A DNA stretch of 64,000 nt from Pseudomonas viridiflava (GTDB taxonomy: Bacteria > Pseudomonadota > Gammaproteobacteria > Pseudomonadales > Pseudomonadaceae): positions 744,001 to 808,000 of the forward strand of contig NZ_UTVH01000001.1 of assembly GCF_900585905.1 (NCBI RefSeq). The letters run 5' to 3'. A program made the position numbers and the translations under genes. Below are positions 13,230-23,388 of this stretch, piece by piece. The notes beneath the pieces were generated by a model. That model had not been told where the DNA came from. It made no database searches and worked only from the letters and a program-made list of their open reading frames with translations. Each line of letters begins with the position of its first letter. Positions within the stretch are counted from its first letter, which is position 1.

Positions 13230-13939
13230 ACCAGCGCGTATGTCCTGCCTTCTGGGCCGTTATTCCTGCCGCGGGCGTCGGCGCCCGTATGGCCGCAGAT
13301 CGTCCCAAGCAGTACCTGCAACTGGGCGGCCTGACCATTCTTGAACACAGCCTGCTTTGCTTTCTCGATCACCCCCGTCTCAAGGGGCTGGTGATCAGCC
13401 TGGCTGTGGATGATCCTTATTGGCCCACGCTGCCCTGTGCGCTGGATTCGCGCATAACCCGGGTCGCTGGGGGCAAGGAGCGTGCGGACTCGGTGCTCAG
13501 CGCGTTGCTGCATCTGCACGCTCAGGGCGCAGACGACAATGACTGGGTGTTGGTTCACGATGCGGCACGACCCAATCTGGCCCGCGCGGACCTCGATAAT
13601 CTGCTGGCCGAGCTGGCGGATGATCCAGTGGGCGGGCTATTGGCGGTGCCTGCTCGTGACACCCTCAAGCGCGCCGGTCCTGATGGCCGGGTGACGGAAA
13701 CCGTTGATCGCCGCCATATATGGCAAGCCTACACACCGCAGATGTTTCGCCTTGGCGCCTTGCACCGGGCGTTGGCTGACGGGCTGGTTTCAGAGGTTTC
13801 AATCACTGATGAAGCGTCTGCCATCGAATGGGCAGGCCAATCGCCGCGCCTGATTGAAGGCAGGGCCGACAACATCAAGGTCACTCGTCCCGAGGATCTT
13901 GAATGGCTGCGCCAGCGGCGTGGCGAACCCAGGCGCTGA
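13226..13939 (+). CDS. ispD: 2-C-methyl-D-erythritol 4-phosphate cytidylyltransferase
   Basis: IspD makes CDP-methylerythritol in the MEP isoprenoid pathway. The 237-residue Rossmann-type nucleotidyltransferase has the CTP-binding loop PAAGVGARMAADRPKQY at about 14-30, the VHDAARP motif near 110 and a C-terminal IKVTRPEDL segment. It starts within the last codons of ftsB. A REPIN lies between it and the convergent gfnR. ispF of the same pathway lies 3.3 kb downstream. Confidence 0.97.
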   Translation: MNQRVCPAFWAVIPAAGVGARMAADRPKQYLQLGGLTILEHSLLCFLDHPRLKGLVISLAVDDPYWPTLPCALDSRITRVAGGKERADSVLSALLHLHAQGADDNDWVLVHDAARPNLARADLDNLLAELADDPVGGLLAVPARDTLKRAGPDGRVTETVDRRHIWQAYTPQMFRLGALHRALADGLVSEVSITDEASAIEWAGQSPRLIEGRADNIKVTRPEDLEWLRQRRGEPRR

Positions 13940-13970
13940 AAAGTCAGTCAACTGGCTGTGGCTGTGGCGA

Positions 13971-14062
13971 CGTGGGACCGGCTTCAGCCGGGAAGAGGCC
14001 CAGTTAGACGCAGCATCTTCATCGGCAGGATTACCGCTTTCCCGGCTAAAGCCGGTCCCACG
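13971..14062. repeat. REPIN (inverted pair of REP palindromes)
   Basis: The left arm from 13971 (CGTGGGACCGGCTTCAGCCG plus GGAAGAGG) and the right arm ending at 14062 (TTTCCCGGCTAAAGCCGGTCCCACG) are near-perfect inverted copies around a short unique spacer. The 92-bp element sits between the convergent genes ispD and gfnR, as expected for extragenic palindromes. Such pairs are spread by REP-associated tyrosine transposases, none of which is encoded here. Confidence 0.9.
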
Positions 14063-14073
14063 ACAGTGGGCTG

Positions 14074-14967
14074 TTATCGATACTCATCCCGCGCCGCCAA
14101 CCCTTCTTTCAGGTAATCCACCAGCTTGCGCACCTTCGGCGACAGATGCCGCTGCTGCGGGTACAGCGCCCACACGGCGGTGTTGGGCGGCTGGTGGCTT
14201 TCAAGCAGTGAAATCAATGCGCCGTTGTGCAGATGCTCCTGCACGTAATAGTCAGGCAATTGGCACAGGCCCAAACCGTGCAGCGCCGCGCCGAGCACCG
14301 CCTGCCCGCTGTTGCAGCGCCAGTTGCCGTGAACCCGCTGAGAAAACTCACGTCCGTTCTGCTGCAGCAGCCATGTATCACTGCTGCCAATCAGGCAATT
14401 GTGCCGACTCAGCTCGGACAGACTATGAGGCCGGCCATACCTTTCCAGGTAAGAAGGGGAAGCGCACACGTACATCCGACGTGGCGCTAGCCGGGTCGCC
14501 ACCAGCCGGGAATCTTGCAGGCGACCCAGGCGAATGGCGAGATCGAGACCTTGGTGAACCATGTCAAGAGTGTCGTTGTTGAGCTGGATATCCACGCGAA
14601 TTTGCGGGTACAAGTCCATGAAGCGTGTCACCAGCGGCGTGATGAACCGCTCGCCGTAGGCCACGGCGCAGGTCATGCGCAGCAGCCCCTTGGGTTCACT
14701 GGTCAGGTCGCCGACGGCGCGCAACGCTTCTTCGCGACCATCCTGCAAGCGCTGGCAATGATGAAGGAATGTCTGACCCGCTTCAGTCAGGGCTACCCTG
14801 CGCGTGCTGCGATACAGCAGCCGTGTTTGCAGGCGCTCTTCAAGGCGCGCGATCTGGCGACTGATGTGCGAAGAAGAAACTCCCATACGTTCGGCAGCAG
14901 CGGTAAATTGACCGCATTCGGCGACGGCGACAAATTCGTCGAGCCCCTCCCAGCTGTTACTGATCAT
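14074..14967 (-). CDS. gfnR: LysR-family regulator, probably GfnR of formaldehyde detoxification
   Basis: A 297-residue LysR-type transcription factor with an N-terminal winged helix-turn-helix (residues about 5-62, FTAAAERMGVSSSHISRQI) and a C-terminal effector-binding domain. It is transcribed divergently from adhC-fghA, with about 120 bp between the starts. That arrangement is typical of LysR regulators that control the neighbour. In P. aeruginosa the gene in this place is gfnR, an activator of the glutathione-dependent formaldehyde genes. The symbol therefore rests on synteny; LysR membership itself is certain. Confidence 0.85.
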   Translation of the reverse strand: MISNSWEGLDEFVAVAECGQFTAAAERMGVSSSHISRQIARLEERLQTRLLYRSTRRVALTEAGQTFLHHCQRLQDGREEALRAVGDLTSEPKGLLRMTCAVAYGERFITPLVTRFMDLYPQIRVDIQLNNDTLDMVHQGLDLAIRLGRLQDSRLVATRLAPRRMYVCASPSYLERYGRPHSLSELSRHNCLIGSSDTWLLQQNGREFSQRVHGNWRCNSGQAVLGAALHGLGLCQLPDYYVQEHLHNGALISLLESHQPPNTAVWALYPQQRHLSPKVRKLVDYLKEGLAARDEYR

Positions 14968-14990
14968 TGATTGTCCCTGTACAGCAATAA

Positions 14991-16199
<1,209 letters not shown>

Positions 16200-16203
16200 G
16201 CAG

Positions 16204-16277
16204 TTGCAAGCTTCAAGCTAGAAGCTGCAAGAGGAGCGTTGCATCTCTTGCAGCTTGAAGTTTGCTGCTTGCTGCTG
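16204..16277. repeat. Inverted repeat between adhC and fghA
   Basis: AAGCTGCAAGAG (16222-16233) and CTCTTGCAGCTT (16245-16256) are exact inverted copies with an 11-base loop. Less perfect outer arms extend the structure (CTTCAAGCT, GAAG). AGCTTGCAGCTTGAAG-like words are a common extragenic repeat type in syringae-group genomes. It could form a strong hairpin in the adhC-fghA transcript and lower fghA expression. Confidence 0.65.
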
Positions 16278-16290
16278 GGAGTTCACGACC

Positions 16291-17151
16291 ATGACCATGG
16301 CTCTTGAAAATATTTCCTGTCAGAAAAGCTTCGGCGGCTGGCACAAGCGTTACCGTCACCATTCCGATGTCCTCGGCTGCGACATGGTGTTTGCGGTCTA
16401 CCTGCCGCCGCAGGCAGAGCAAGGCGGCAAGTTGCCGGTGTTGTACTGGCTCTCGGGATTGACCTGTAACGACGAAAACTTCATGCAAAAGGCTGCCGCC
16501 CAGCGTCTGGCTGCCGAGCTGGGCCTGATTATTGTTGCGCCGGACACCAGCCCGCGTGGTCCGGATGTGGCGGACGACCCGGACGGCGCGTGGGATTTCG
16601 GACTGGGCGCCGGGTTTTACCTCAATGCCACCGAGCAGCCGTGGGCCCGGCATTACCGCATGCACGACTATGTGGTCAATGAACTGCCTGCGCTGGTCGA
16701 GACGCATTTTCCGGCTTCACAGGCGCGCGGTATCAGCGGTCATTCCATGGGGGGCCACGGCGCACTGGTGTGCGCGCTGCGTAATCCAGGCCGGTACAAA
16801 TCGGTCTCGGCGTTCTCGCCCATCAGCAATCCGATGGATTGCCCGTGGGGCCAGAAAGCGTTTTCCCGTTACCTGGGCGAGGAGCGTTCGCGCTGGCGCG
16901 AGTGGGACGCCACGGTCCTGATTGCCGGTGCCGCAGAAAAGCTGCCGCTGCTGGTGGATCAGGGCGATCGGGATGATTTTCTCGCCAATCAGCTCAAGCC
17001 GGAAGCACTGGTTCAGGCGGCGAAGGCGGCGGGACATCCGCTGACCCTGCGCATGCAGCCCGGCTACGACCACAGTTATTTCTTCATCGCCAGCTTCATC
17101 GAAGACCACCTGCGCCATCACGCTGATGCATTGAGCGGTAACAGACCCTAA
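16291..17151 (+). CDS. fghA: S-formylglutathione hydrolase
   Basis: FghA hydrolyses S-formylglutathione to formate and glutathione, completing formaldehyde detoxification begun by AdhC. The 286-residue esterase-D type alpha/beta hydrolase has the nucleophile elbow GHSMGG (S152). The acid is in DQGDRDDF and the catalytic His in GYDHSYFF near the C-terminus. ATG 16291 has GGGAG nine bases upstream; ATG 16297 is an alternative. The gene is separated from adhC only by an inverted repeat, so the two probably form one unit. Confidence 0.96.
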   Translation: MTMALENISCQKSFGGWHKRYRHHSDVLGCDMVFAVYLPPQAEQGGKLPVLYWLSGLTCNDENFMQKAAAQRLAAELGLIIVAPDTSPRGPDVADDPDGAWDFGLGAGFYLNATEQPWARHYRMHDYVVNELPALVETHFPASQARGISGHSMGGHGALVCALRNPGRYKSVSAFSPISNPMDCPWGQKAFSRYLGEERSRWREWDATVLIAGAAEKLPLLVDQGDRDDFLANQLKPEALVQAAKAAGHPLTLRMQPGYDHSYFFIASFIEDHLRHHADALSGNRP

Positions 17152-17174
17152 GTGCCAGCAAAGTAGGTAGAATC

Positions 17175-17204
17175 ACGCCCTGACTTTTTCCAGGGCGTTT
17201 TTTT
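17175..17204 (+). terminator. Terminator hairpin abutting the ispF start codon
   Basis: An 8-bp stem ACGCCCTG (17175-17182) / CAGGGCGT (17191-17198) is followed by a run of T that ends one base before the ispF ATG at 17205. It has the form of an intrinsic terminator for fghA, but it occupies the place where an ispF ribosome binding site should be. Confidence 0.75.
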
Positions 17205-17678
17205 ATGCGTATTGGCCATGGCTACGATGTGCACCGTTTCGCTCAAGGCGACTTCATCACCCTGGGTGGCGTGCGCATTGCTCACGGTTTTGGCCTGCTG
17301 GCCCATTCCGATGGCGATGTACTGCTTCATGCCTTGAGCGATGCCTTGCTTGGCGCTGCGGCGCTGGGCGATATCGGCAAGCACTTTCCTGACACTGACC
17401 CGCAATTCAAAGGGGCGGACAGCCGTGCTCTGCTGCGTCATGTGTTGACGCTGATCCACAGCAAAGGCTGGAAGGTCGGCAATGTCGACGCCACCATCGT
17501 GGCTCAGGCGCCGAAAATGGCGCCGCATATCGACGCCATGCGCGGGTTGATCGCCGAGGACCTGCAGGTCAGTCTGGATCAGGTCAACGTCAAGGCCACC
17601 ACCACTGAAAAGCTTGGGTTCACCGGTCGTGAAGAAGGCATTGCCGTTCACGCCGTTGCCCTGTTGCTGTCGGCATGA
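17205..17678 (+). CDS. ispF: 2-C-methyl-D-erythritol 2,4-cyclodiphosphate synthase
   Basis: IspF cyclises CDP-methylerythritol 2-phosphate in the MEP pathway. The 157-residue trimer-forming enzyme has the zinc ligands in GYDVHRF (D8, H10) and the family segments [18 protein letters not shown] and [10 protein letters not shown], plus the C-terminal [11 protein letters not shown]. The start is firm from homology, yet there is no Shine-Dalgarno because a terminator-like hairpin and T-run lie directly before the ATG. The stop overlaps the truD start by four bases (ATGA). Confidence 0.97.
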   Translation: MRIGHGYDVHRFAQGDFITLGGVRIAHGFGLLAHSDGDVLLHALSDALLGAAALGDIGKHFPDTDPQFKGADSRALLRHVLTLIHSKGWKVGNVDATIVAQAPKMAPHIDAMRGLIAEDLQVSLDQVNVKATTTEKLGFTGREEGIAVHAVALLLSA

Positions 17679-18720
17679 ATGACGCCCAGCTGCTCGGTCC
17701 CTGCGCCTACGGTCAGGCCCTGGGCAGCGCTGTGCTAAAGGCCAGTGCGGAAGATTTTCAGGTCGATGAAGTGCTCGACATTCCGTTGTCCGGTGCTGGC
17801 GAGCACCTTTGGCTGTGGGTGGAAAAGCGTGGCTTGAACACCGAGGAAGCGGCGCGGCGGCTGGCGCGGGCGGCAGGTGTTCAATTGCGCACGGTCAGTT
17901 ACGCCGGGCTCAAGGATCGTCAGGCGTTGACCCGACAATGGTTCAGCATCCAGTTGCCGGGCAAGGCCGACCCTGACATGAGCACGGCAGAAAACGACAC
18001 CCTGAAGATTCTCAAGAGCGGCCGCCACTCGCGTAAATTGCAGCGCGGTGCGCACGCGGCCAATGGCTTCACCCTGCGGCTGACGCAACTGGTAGCCGAC
18101 AAGGACGCCCTGGAGGCGCGACTGCAGACGATCAGCCAGGCAGGTATCCCCAATTATTTCGGCACCCAGCGCTTCGGTTATCAGGGTGGCAACCTCGGCG
18201 AAGCCCGGGATTATGCCGCGCGCCAGGCACTGCCGGAGCAGCGCGCGGTGCGTTCGCGTCTGCTGTCCACAGCCCGCAGTTTTCTGTTCAATCAGGTGCT
18301 GGCAGCCCGGGTAGCTGATGGCAGTTGGCAAACTGCGCAGGTGGGCGATCTGCTGGCTTTCACTGACAGCCGCAGTTTCTTCCCTGCAGGCGCTGAAGAA
18401 TGCAGTGATCAGCGCCTTGCCATTCTCGACCTGCACCCCACCGGCCCTCAGTGGGGCGCAGGGCCATCACCTGCTGGCGCTGCGACTGCGTTGCTGGAAA
18501 ATGACATCGCCGAGCGCGAATCAGTCTTGCGCGACTGGCTGGTGAGGGCAGGCATGGAGCACGAACGGCGCATCCTGCGGCTGCCCATTGGCCGGTTGAC
18601 GTGGCATTATCCCGAGCCTGACATTCTGCAACTGGAATTCGTCCTGCCGCCTGGATGCTTCGCCACCGTACTGGTGCGCGAACTTGTCGATCTGGTGCCG
18701 GCCGGGCAGACGGACAGCTC

Positions 18721-18733
<13 letters not shown>
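17675..18733 (+). CDS. truD: tRNA pseudouridine(13) synthase TruD
   Basis: TruD isomerises U13 of tRNA-Glu to pseudouridine. The 352-residue protein has the catalytic aspartate D81 in YAGLKDRQA. The TRUD insertion domain sits in the middle (about 155-300), and the core includes NYFGTQRFG at about 153-161. It overlaps ispF by four bases and surE by 13 bases, so ispF-truD-surE-pcm look translationally coupled. Confidence 0.96.
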
Positions 18734-20147
<1,414 letters not shown>

Positions 20148-20305
20148 CGAGCCGTCACTGAATTCCTGGCGCCGCTGCCGGTCTATCTTGCGTTGGTGGC
20201 GCAGCGCCACGTCACATCGTATCAAACAGTTAAACGTAGATGCCGGCCGTTATTACGGCACAATAGGCATCTTTTCAATTCGCTCAGCAGTAAAGGGAGT
20301 GGCGG

Positions 20306-21148
20306 GTGAGTCGCACGGTCATTCGGCAGCGCAGTTATTTGACAGGTTTTCAGCAGCTGGTGATTGGCATCACGCTTGGTGTGCTTCTGGTCGGTTGTTC
20401 GAGCACGCCTTCCGGTGGCGTTCGTGTCGTGGATCGCAACAGTAAAGCAGCGCCGCAACGGCCCACCGTGACCACGGGCCAGTATGTCGTTCGACGTGGT
20501 GACACGCTTTTTTCCATTGCCTTTCGTTACGGCTGGGACTACAAGGCGCTTGCCGCCCGCAACCAGATCCCGGAGCCCTACACCATTCGTGTCGGGCAGA
20601 CCATTCGCTTCGACGGGCGCTCCGGTAGTGCAGCCGCGACTCGCGGACCGGTCGTAGTCAGCAGCACATCTACTGCCAGCAGCAGCTCGGGATCGGTCAA
20701 GACCACCGTCATCTCCAAGCCCGTAGCTGTTACCTCGCCCTCCGCAGGCGCGTCCACGATGCCGGCGGGTCCATCGCCCAAGGGCTGGGTCTGGCCGTCC
20801 AACGGTGTATTAATTGGTAAATTCTCTTCAAACGGTAGTTTGAATAAAGGCGTTGATATCGCCGGAGATTTGGGACAGCCTGTTTTGGCTGCGTCTGATG
20901 GTTCAGTGGTGTACGCCGGGAGTGGCTTGCGGGGCTACGGCGAACTGGTCATCATCAAACACAGCGATACCTACGTCAGTGCCTACGGTCATAACCGCAG
21001 GCTATTGGTTCGGGAGGGGCAACAGGTCAAGGCAGGCCAGACGATTGCCGAAATGGGGTCAACAGGAACTGACCGGGTGAAGCTGCACTTTGAGATTCGC
21101 CGCCAGGGCAAACCTGTAGATCCGCTGCAATTCCTGCCACGCCGTTGA
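20306..21148 (+). CDS. nlpD: Lipoprotein NlpD, LysM/M23 amidase activator
   Basis: NlpD is an outer-membrane lipoprotein that activates cell-separation amidases such as AmiC. The GTG at 20306 has a strong AAAGGGAG upstream. The 280-residue product has a signal peptide with lipobox LLVGC (Cys about 31) and a LysM domain at about 60-103 (YVVRRGDTLFSIAFRYGW). A Ser/Thr-rich linker leads to a C-terminal LytM/M23 domain (about 165-278). The M23 catalytic site is degenerate: NKGVDIAG has Asn where active enzymes have His. This is the same as in E. coli NlpD and fits an activator rather than a peptidase. rpoS follows, and its promoter often lies inside nlpD. Confidence 0.93.
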   Translation: MSRTVIRQRSYLTGFQQLVIGITLGVLLVGCSSTPSGGVRVVDRNSKAAPQRPTVTTGQYVVRRGDTLFSIAFRYGWDYKALAARNQIPEPYTIRVGQTIRFDGRSGSAAATRGPVVVSSTSTASSSSGSVKTTVISKPVAVTSPSAGASTMPAGPSPKGWVWPSNGVLIGKFSSNGSLNKGVDIAGDLGQPVLAASDGSVVYAGSGLRGYGELVIIKHSDTYVSAYGHNRRLLVREGQQVKAGQTIAEMGSTGTDRVKLHFEIRRQGKPVDPLQFLPRR

Positions 21149-21249
21149 TTGTTGCCAGCCTGTTCCTAGCGTAGAGGGACAGGCTCAAGCGTTGCCATGG
21201 AACTGGCGTCGCTGGAGCTTGAGGTCGAACTCACCAAAGGACTATAACA

Positions 21250-22266
21250 ATGGCTCTTAGCATCGAAGCGCCGGAGTTTGACATCGACGATGAGGTACTC
21301 CTCACGGAGGCCGGCATCGTTCTTGAATCGGATATGGAATCGAACGATAAGCACACCCCTGCTGCTTCATCGCCACGGACCCGGCCTAAAAACTCCACAT
21401 CGCTCAAGCAGCACAAATACATCGATTACACACGTGCGCTTGATGCCACTCAGCTGTACCTGAATGAAATCGGGTTTTCCCCGTTACTTTCCCCGGAAGA
21501 AGAAGTTTATTTTGCGAGGCTCTCGCAGAAAGGCGATCCGGCGGGCCGCAAACGGATGATTGAAAGCAACTTGCGCCTGGTGGTCAAGATCGCCAGACGC
21601 TACGTCAATCGCGGGCTGTCGCTGCTGGACCTGATTGAAGAGGGCAACCTGGGGCTGATTCGCGCGGTCGAGAAATTCGATCCGGAACGCGGTTTCCGCT
21701 TTTCGACCTACGCCACCTGGTGGATCAGACAAACCATCGAGCGGGCGATCATGAATCAGACCCGTACCATTCGGTTGCCGATTCATGTGGTCAAAGAGCT
21801 GAATGTGTATCTGCGCGCGGCCCGCGAACTCACCCAGAAACTCGACCATGAGCCCTCGCCCGAAGAAATCGCCAACCTGCTTGAAAAGCCGGTTGGCGAG
21901 GTCAAGCGTATGCTGGGGCTCAACGAGCGCGTTTCCTCGGTGGATGTTTCTCTCGGTCCAGATTCTGACAAGACCCTGCTCGATACCTTGACCGATGATC
22001 GTCCGACCGACCCTTGCGAGCTGCTGCAGGACGATGATCTTTCGCAAAGCATTGATCAATGGCTATCCCAGCTGACTGAAAAACAGCGTGAGGTGGTTAT
22101 CCGCCGTTTTGGCCTGCGGGGCCACGAGAGCAGCACCCTTGAGGATGTCGGGCTCGAGATCGGTTTAACCCGCGAGCGGGTGAGGCAGATCCAGGTCGAA
22201 GGGCTCAAGCGTCTGCGGGAAATTCTCGAGAAAAACGGCTTGTCCAGCGAGTCGCTTTTTCAATGA
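21250..22266 (+). CDS. rpoS: RNA polymerase sigma factor RpoS (sigma-38)
   Basis: RpoS directs stationary-phase and general stress transcription. The 338-residue sigma-70 family protein has a variable acidic N-terminus (1-55) and region 1.2 ([16 protein letters not shown]). Region 2 follows with the -10 recognition helix [19 protein letters not shown] (about 152-170). Region 3 comes next, and region 4 carries the -35 helix [18 protein letters not shown]. The C-terminus SSESLFQ is typical of Pseudomonas RpoS. AAAGGA lies nine bases before the ATG. A terminator follows at 22331 and rsmZ comes next. Confidence 0.98.
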   Translation: MALSIEAPEFDIDDEVLLTEAGIVLESDMESNDKHTPAASSPRTRPKNSTSLKQHKYIDYTRALDATQLYLNEIGFSPLLSPEEEVYFARLSQKGDPAGRKRMIESNLRLVVKIARRYVNRGLSLLDLIEEGNLGLIRAVEKFDPERGFRFSTYATWWIRQTIERAIMNQTRTIRLPIHVVKELNVYLRAARELTQKLDHEPSPEEIANLLEKPVGEVKRMLGLNERVSSVDVSLGPDSDKTLLDTLTDDRPTDPCELLQDDDLSQSIDQWLSQLTEKQREVVIRRFGLRGHESSTLEDVGLEIGLTRERVRQIQVEGLKRLREILEKNGLSSESLFQ

Positions 22267-22330
22267 CCTGGCTGCAGTGATACAGGCCACGACCGCGCCG
22301 CATTAAGCCTTGCTGCGCGCATCTGAATGA

Positions 22331-22356
22331 AACGCCCCTACCCCTGGGGCGTTTTC
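22331..22356 (+). terminator. rpoS terminator
   Basis: An 8-bp stem AACGCCCC / GGGGCGTT is followed by TTC, 65 bases after the rpoS stop. Confidence 0.8.
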
Positions 22357-22419
22357 ATATCTGTCCTTGGTTGAGCTGGTGTGGCTAGGGCTATCGAGGG
22401 TTTTTTTGTCCGCGAACGA

Positions 22420-22437
22420 TGTAAGCCATTACTTACG
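22420..22437 (+). promoter_or_regulatory. GacA upstream activating site of rsmZ
   Basis: TGTAAG, six bases, CTTACG: this matches the GacA-site consensus TGTAAG-N6-CTTACA with one mismatch in the last base. It is centred about 180 bases upstream of the predicted rsmZ start, the position known for rsmY/rsmZ genes. Confidence 0.85.
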
Positions 22438-22573
22438 CGGTGTGTAAGCTGATATGAAAACTGCCCATAAAAATGTCAGAGAAGTCCTCGGGTTTATTCG
22501 CAGTAGACTGATTTTAAACAAGTTTTATTTTTTAGCTGGGACACAGCAGACGCGTTTTGAAAAGTTTGGGGGG

Positions 22574-22601
22574 TTGCTCTCGTCGCGGATTCAACTAGTA
22601 T
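22574..22601 (+). promoter_or_regulatory. rsmZ core promoter
   Basis: TTGCTC (22574-22579), a 16-base spacer and TAGTAT (22596-22601) place transcription start at about 22609-22610, the start of the RNA that resembles rsmZ. Confidence 0.75.
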
Positions 22602-22609
22602 CTGAACTG

Positions 22610-22739
22610 TGCCGACGGATTGGCACAGGCCGTCAAGGAAGAGGGTCAAGGACATCGCAGGACGCGATTCATCAGGATGATGAAGAGGGATTAAAAGGAT
22701 TAAGGAAAAAATGTGGGCGGGTCATACCGCCCCTTTTTT
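22610..22739 (+). ncRNA. rsmZ: Small regulatory RNA RsmZ
   Basis: RsmZ binds and sequesters the CsrA-family translational repressors RsmA/RsmE and is induced by GacS/GacA. The 130-nt sequence begins TGCCGACGGATTGGCACAGG, which I recognise as close to P. fluorescens rsmZ. It contains at least seven GGA motifs in AGGA/ANGGA context (for example AAGGAAG, AAGGACA, CAGGACG, CAGGATG, AAGGATT) and ends in a GGGCGG-loop-CCGCCC terminator with a T-run at 22734-22739. Its place between rpoS and fdxA is the conserved rsmZ locus. Confidence 0.93.
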
Positions 22740-22771
22740 CGTCTGCAGAAAAGTGCGCTATGCGCTAAACC

Positions 22772-22797
22772 AAAAAGGCCCCTTGCGGGCCTTCTTG
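22772..22797 (-). terminator. fdxA terminator
   Basis: On the minus strand, AAGGCCC and GGGCCTT pair around a short loop and are followed by TTTTTG. It lies 28 bases downstream of the fdxA stop and only 33 bases from the rsmZ 3' end. Confidence 0.75.
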
Positions 22798-22824
22798 GTC
22801 TGGATCGAACCTGTCCCCTGAGAA

Positions 22825-23148
22825 CTATCGCTCCAGGTCAGCGATCTTGCCCTGCTTGCCATCCCACTCTTTGGCATCAGGAAGTGCATCCTTCCTCTCG
22901 GTGATGTTGGGCCATACATCTGCCAGCTCGGCGTTGAGCTGAATGAAGTTTTCCATGCCCGCAGGAACCTCGTCTTCCGAGAAGATCGCATTGGCCGGAC
23001 ACTCAGGCTCACACAGCGCGCAGTCGATGCACTCATCCGGGTGAATCACCAGGAAGTTCGGGCCTTCGTAGAAGCAGTCCACCGGACACACTTCTACGCA
23101 GTCGGTGTACTTGCACTTGATGCAGTTGTCGGTGACGACGAAGGTCAT
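22825..23148 (-). CDS. fdxA: Seven-iron ferredoxin FdxA
   Basis: FdxA is a small cytoplasmic electron carrier with one [3Fe-4S] and one [4Fe-4S] cluster. The 107-residue product begins [17 protein letters not shown]. It has the first cysteine set in [17 protein letters not shown] and the second in [12 protein letters not shown] near residues 40-50. The C-terminal tail is typical of Azotobacter-type ferredoxins. The ATG at 23148 is used; the open frame continues upstream without homology. mutS lies 240 bp upstream on the same strand. Confidence 0.96.
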   Translation of the reverse strand: MTFVVTDNCIKCKYTDCVEVCPVDCFYEGPNFLVIHPDECIDCALCEPECPANAIFSEDEVPAGMENFIQLNAELADVWPNITERKDALPDAKEWDGKQGKIADLER

Positions 23149-23388
23149 TTCTAAATCTCTCCTCAGGCGGCAGCAGCAGAGCCCCACGGTCCAGGGTTGC
23201 CAGGTTCGGGATATCCCGCGCCGTGTGAAAACACATGCAGTGGTGTTCAATGCAGATCGACTGCACAAAAGGCCTTCGACCCTGGGTCTTGCCAGGTTCT
23301 CACGCGGTTCGGACAGACTGGTCAGCCAGGCTAGGAGCTGCCGGTATCGCAAACCGCGCGGGATTCTAACAGCTTGTTACGGTTCTCG

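Noticed and set aside
22454..22768. 104-codon frame across the rsmZ region
   Set aside because: It runs through the rsmZ promoter, RNA and terminator; the RNA gene explains the sequence.
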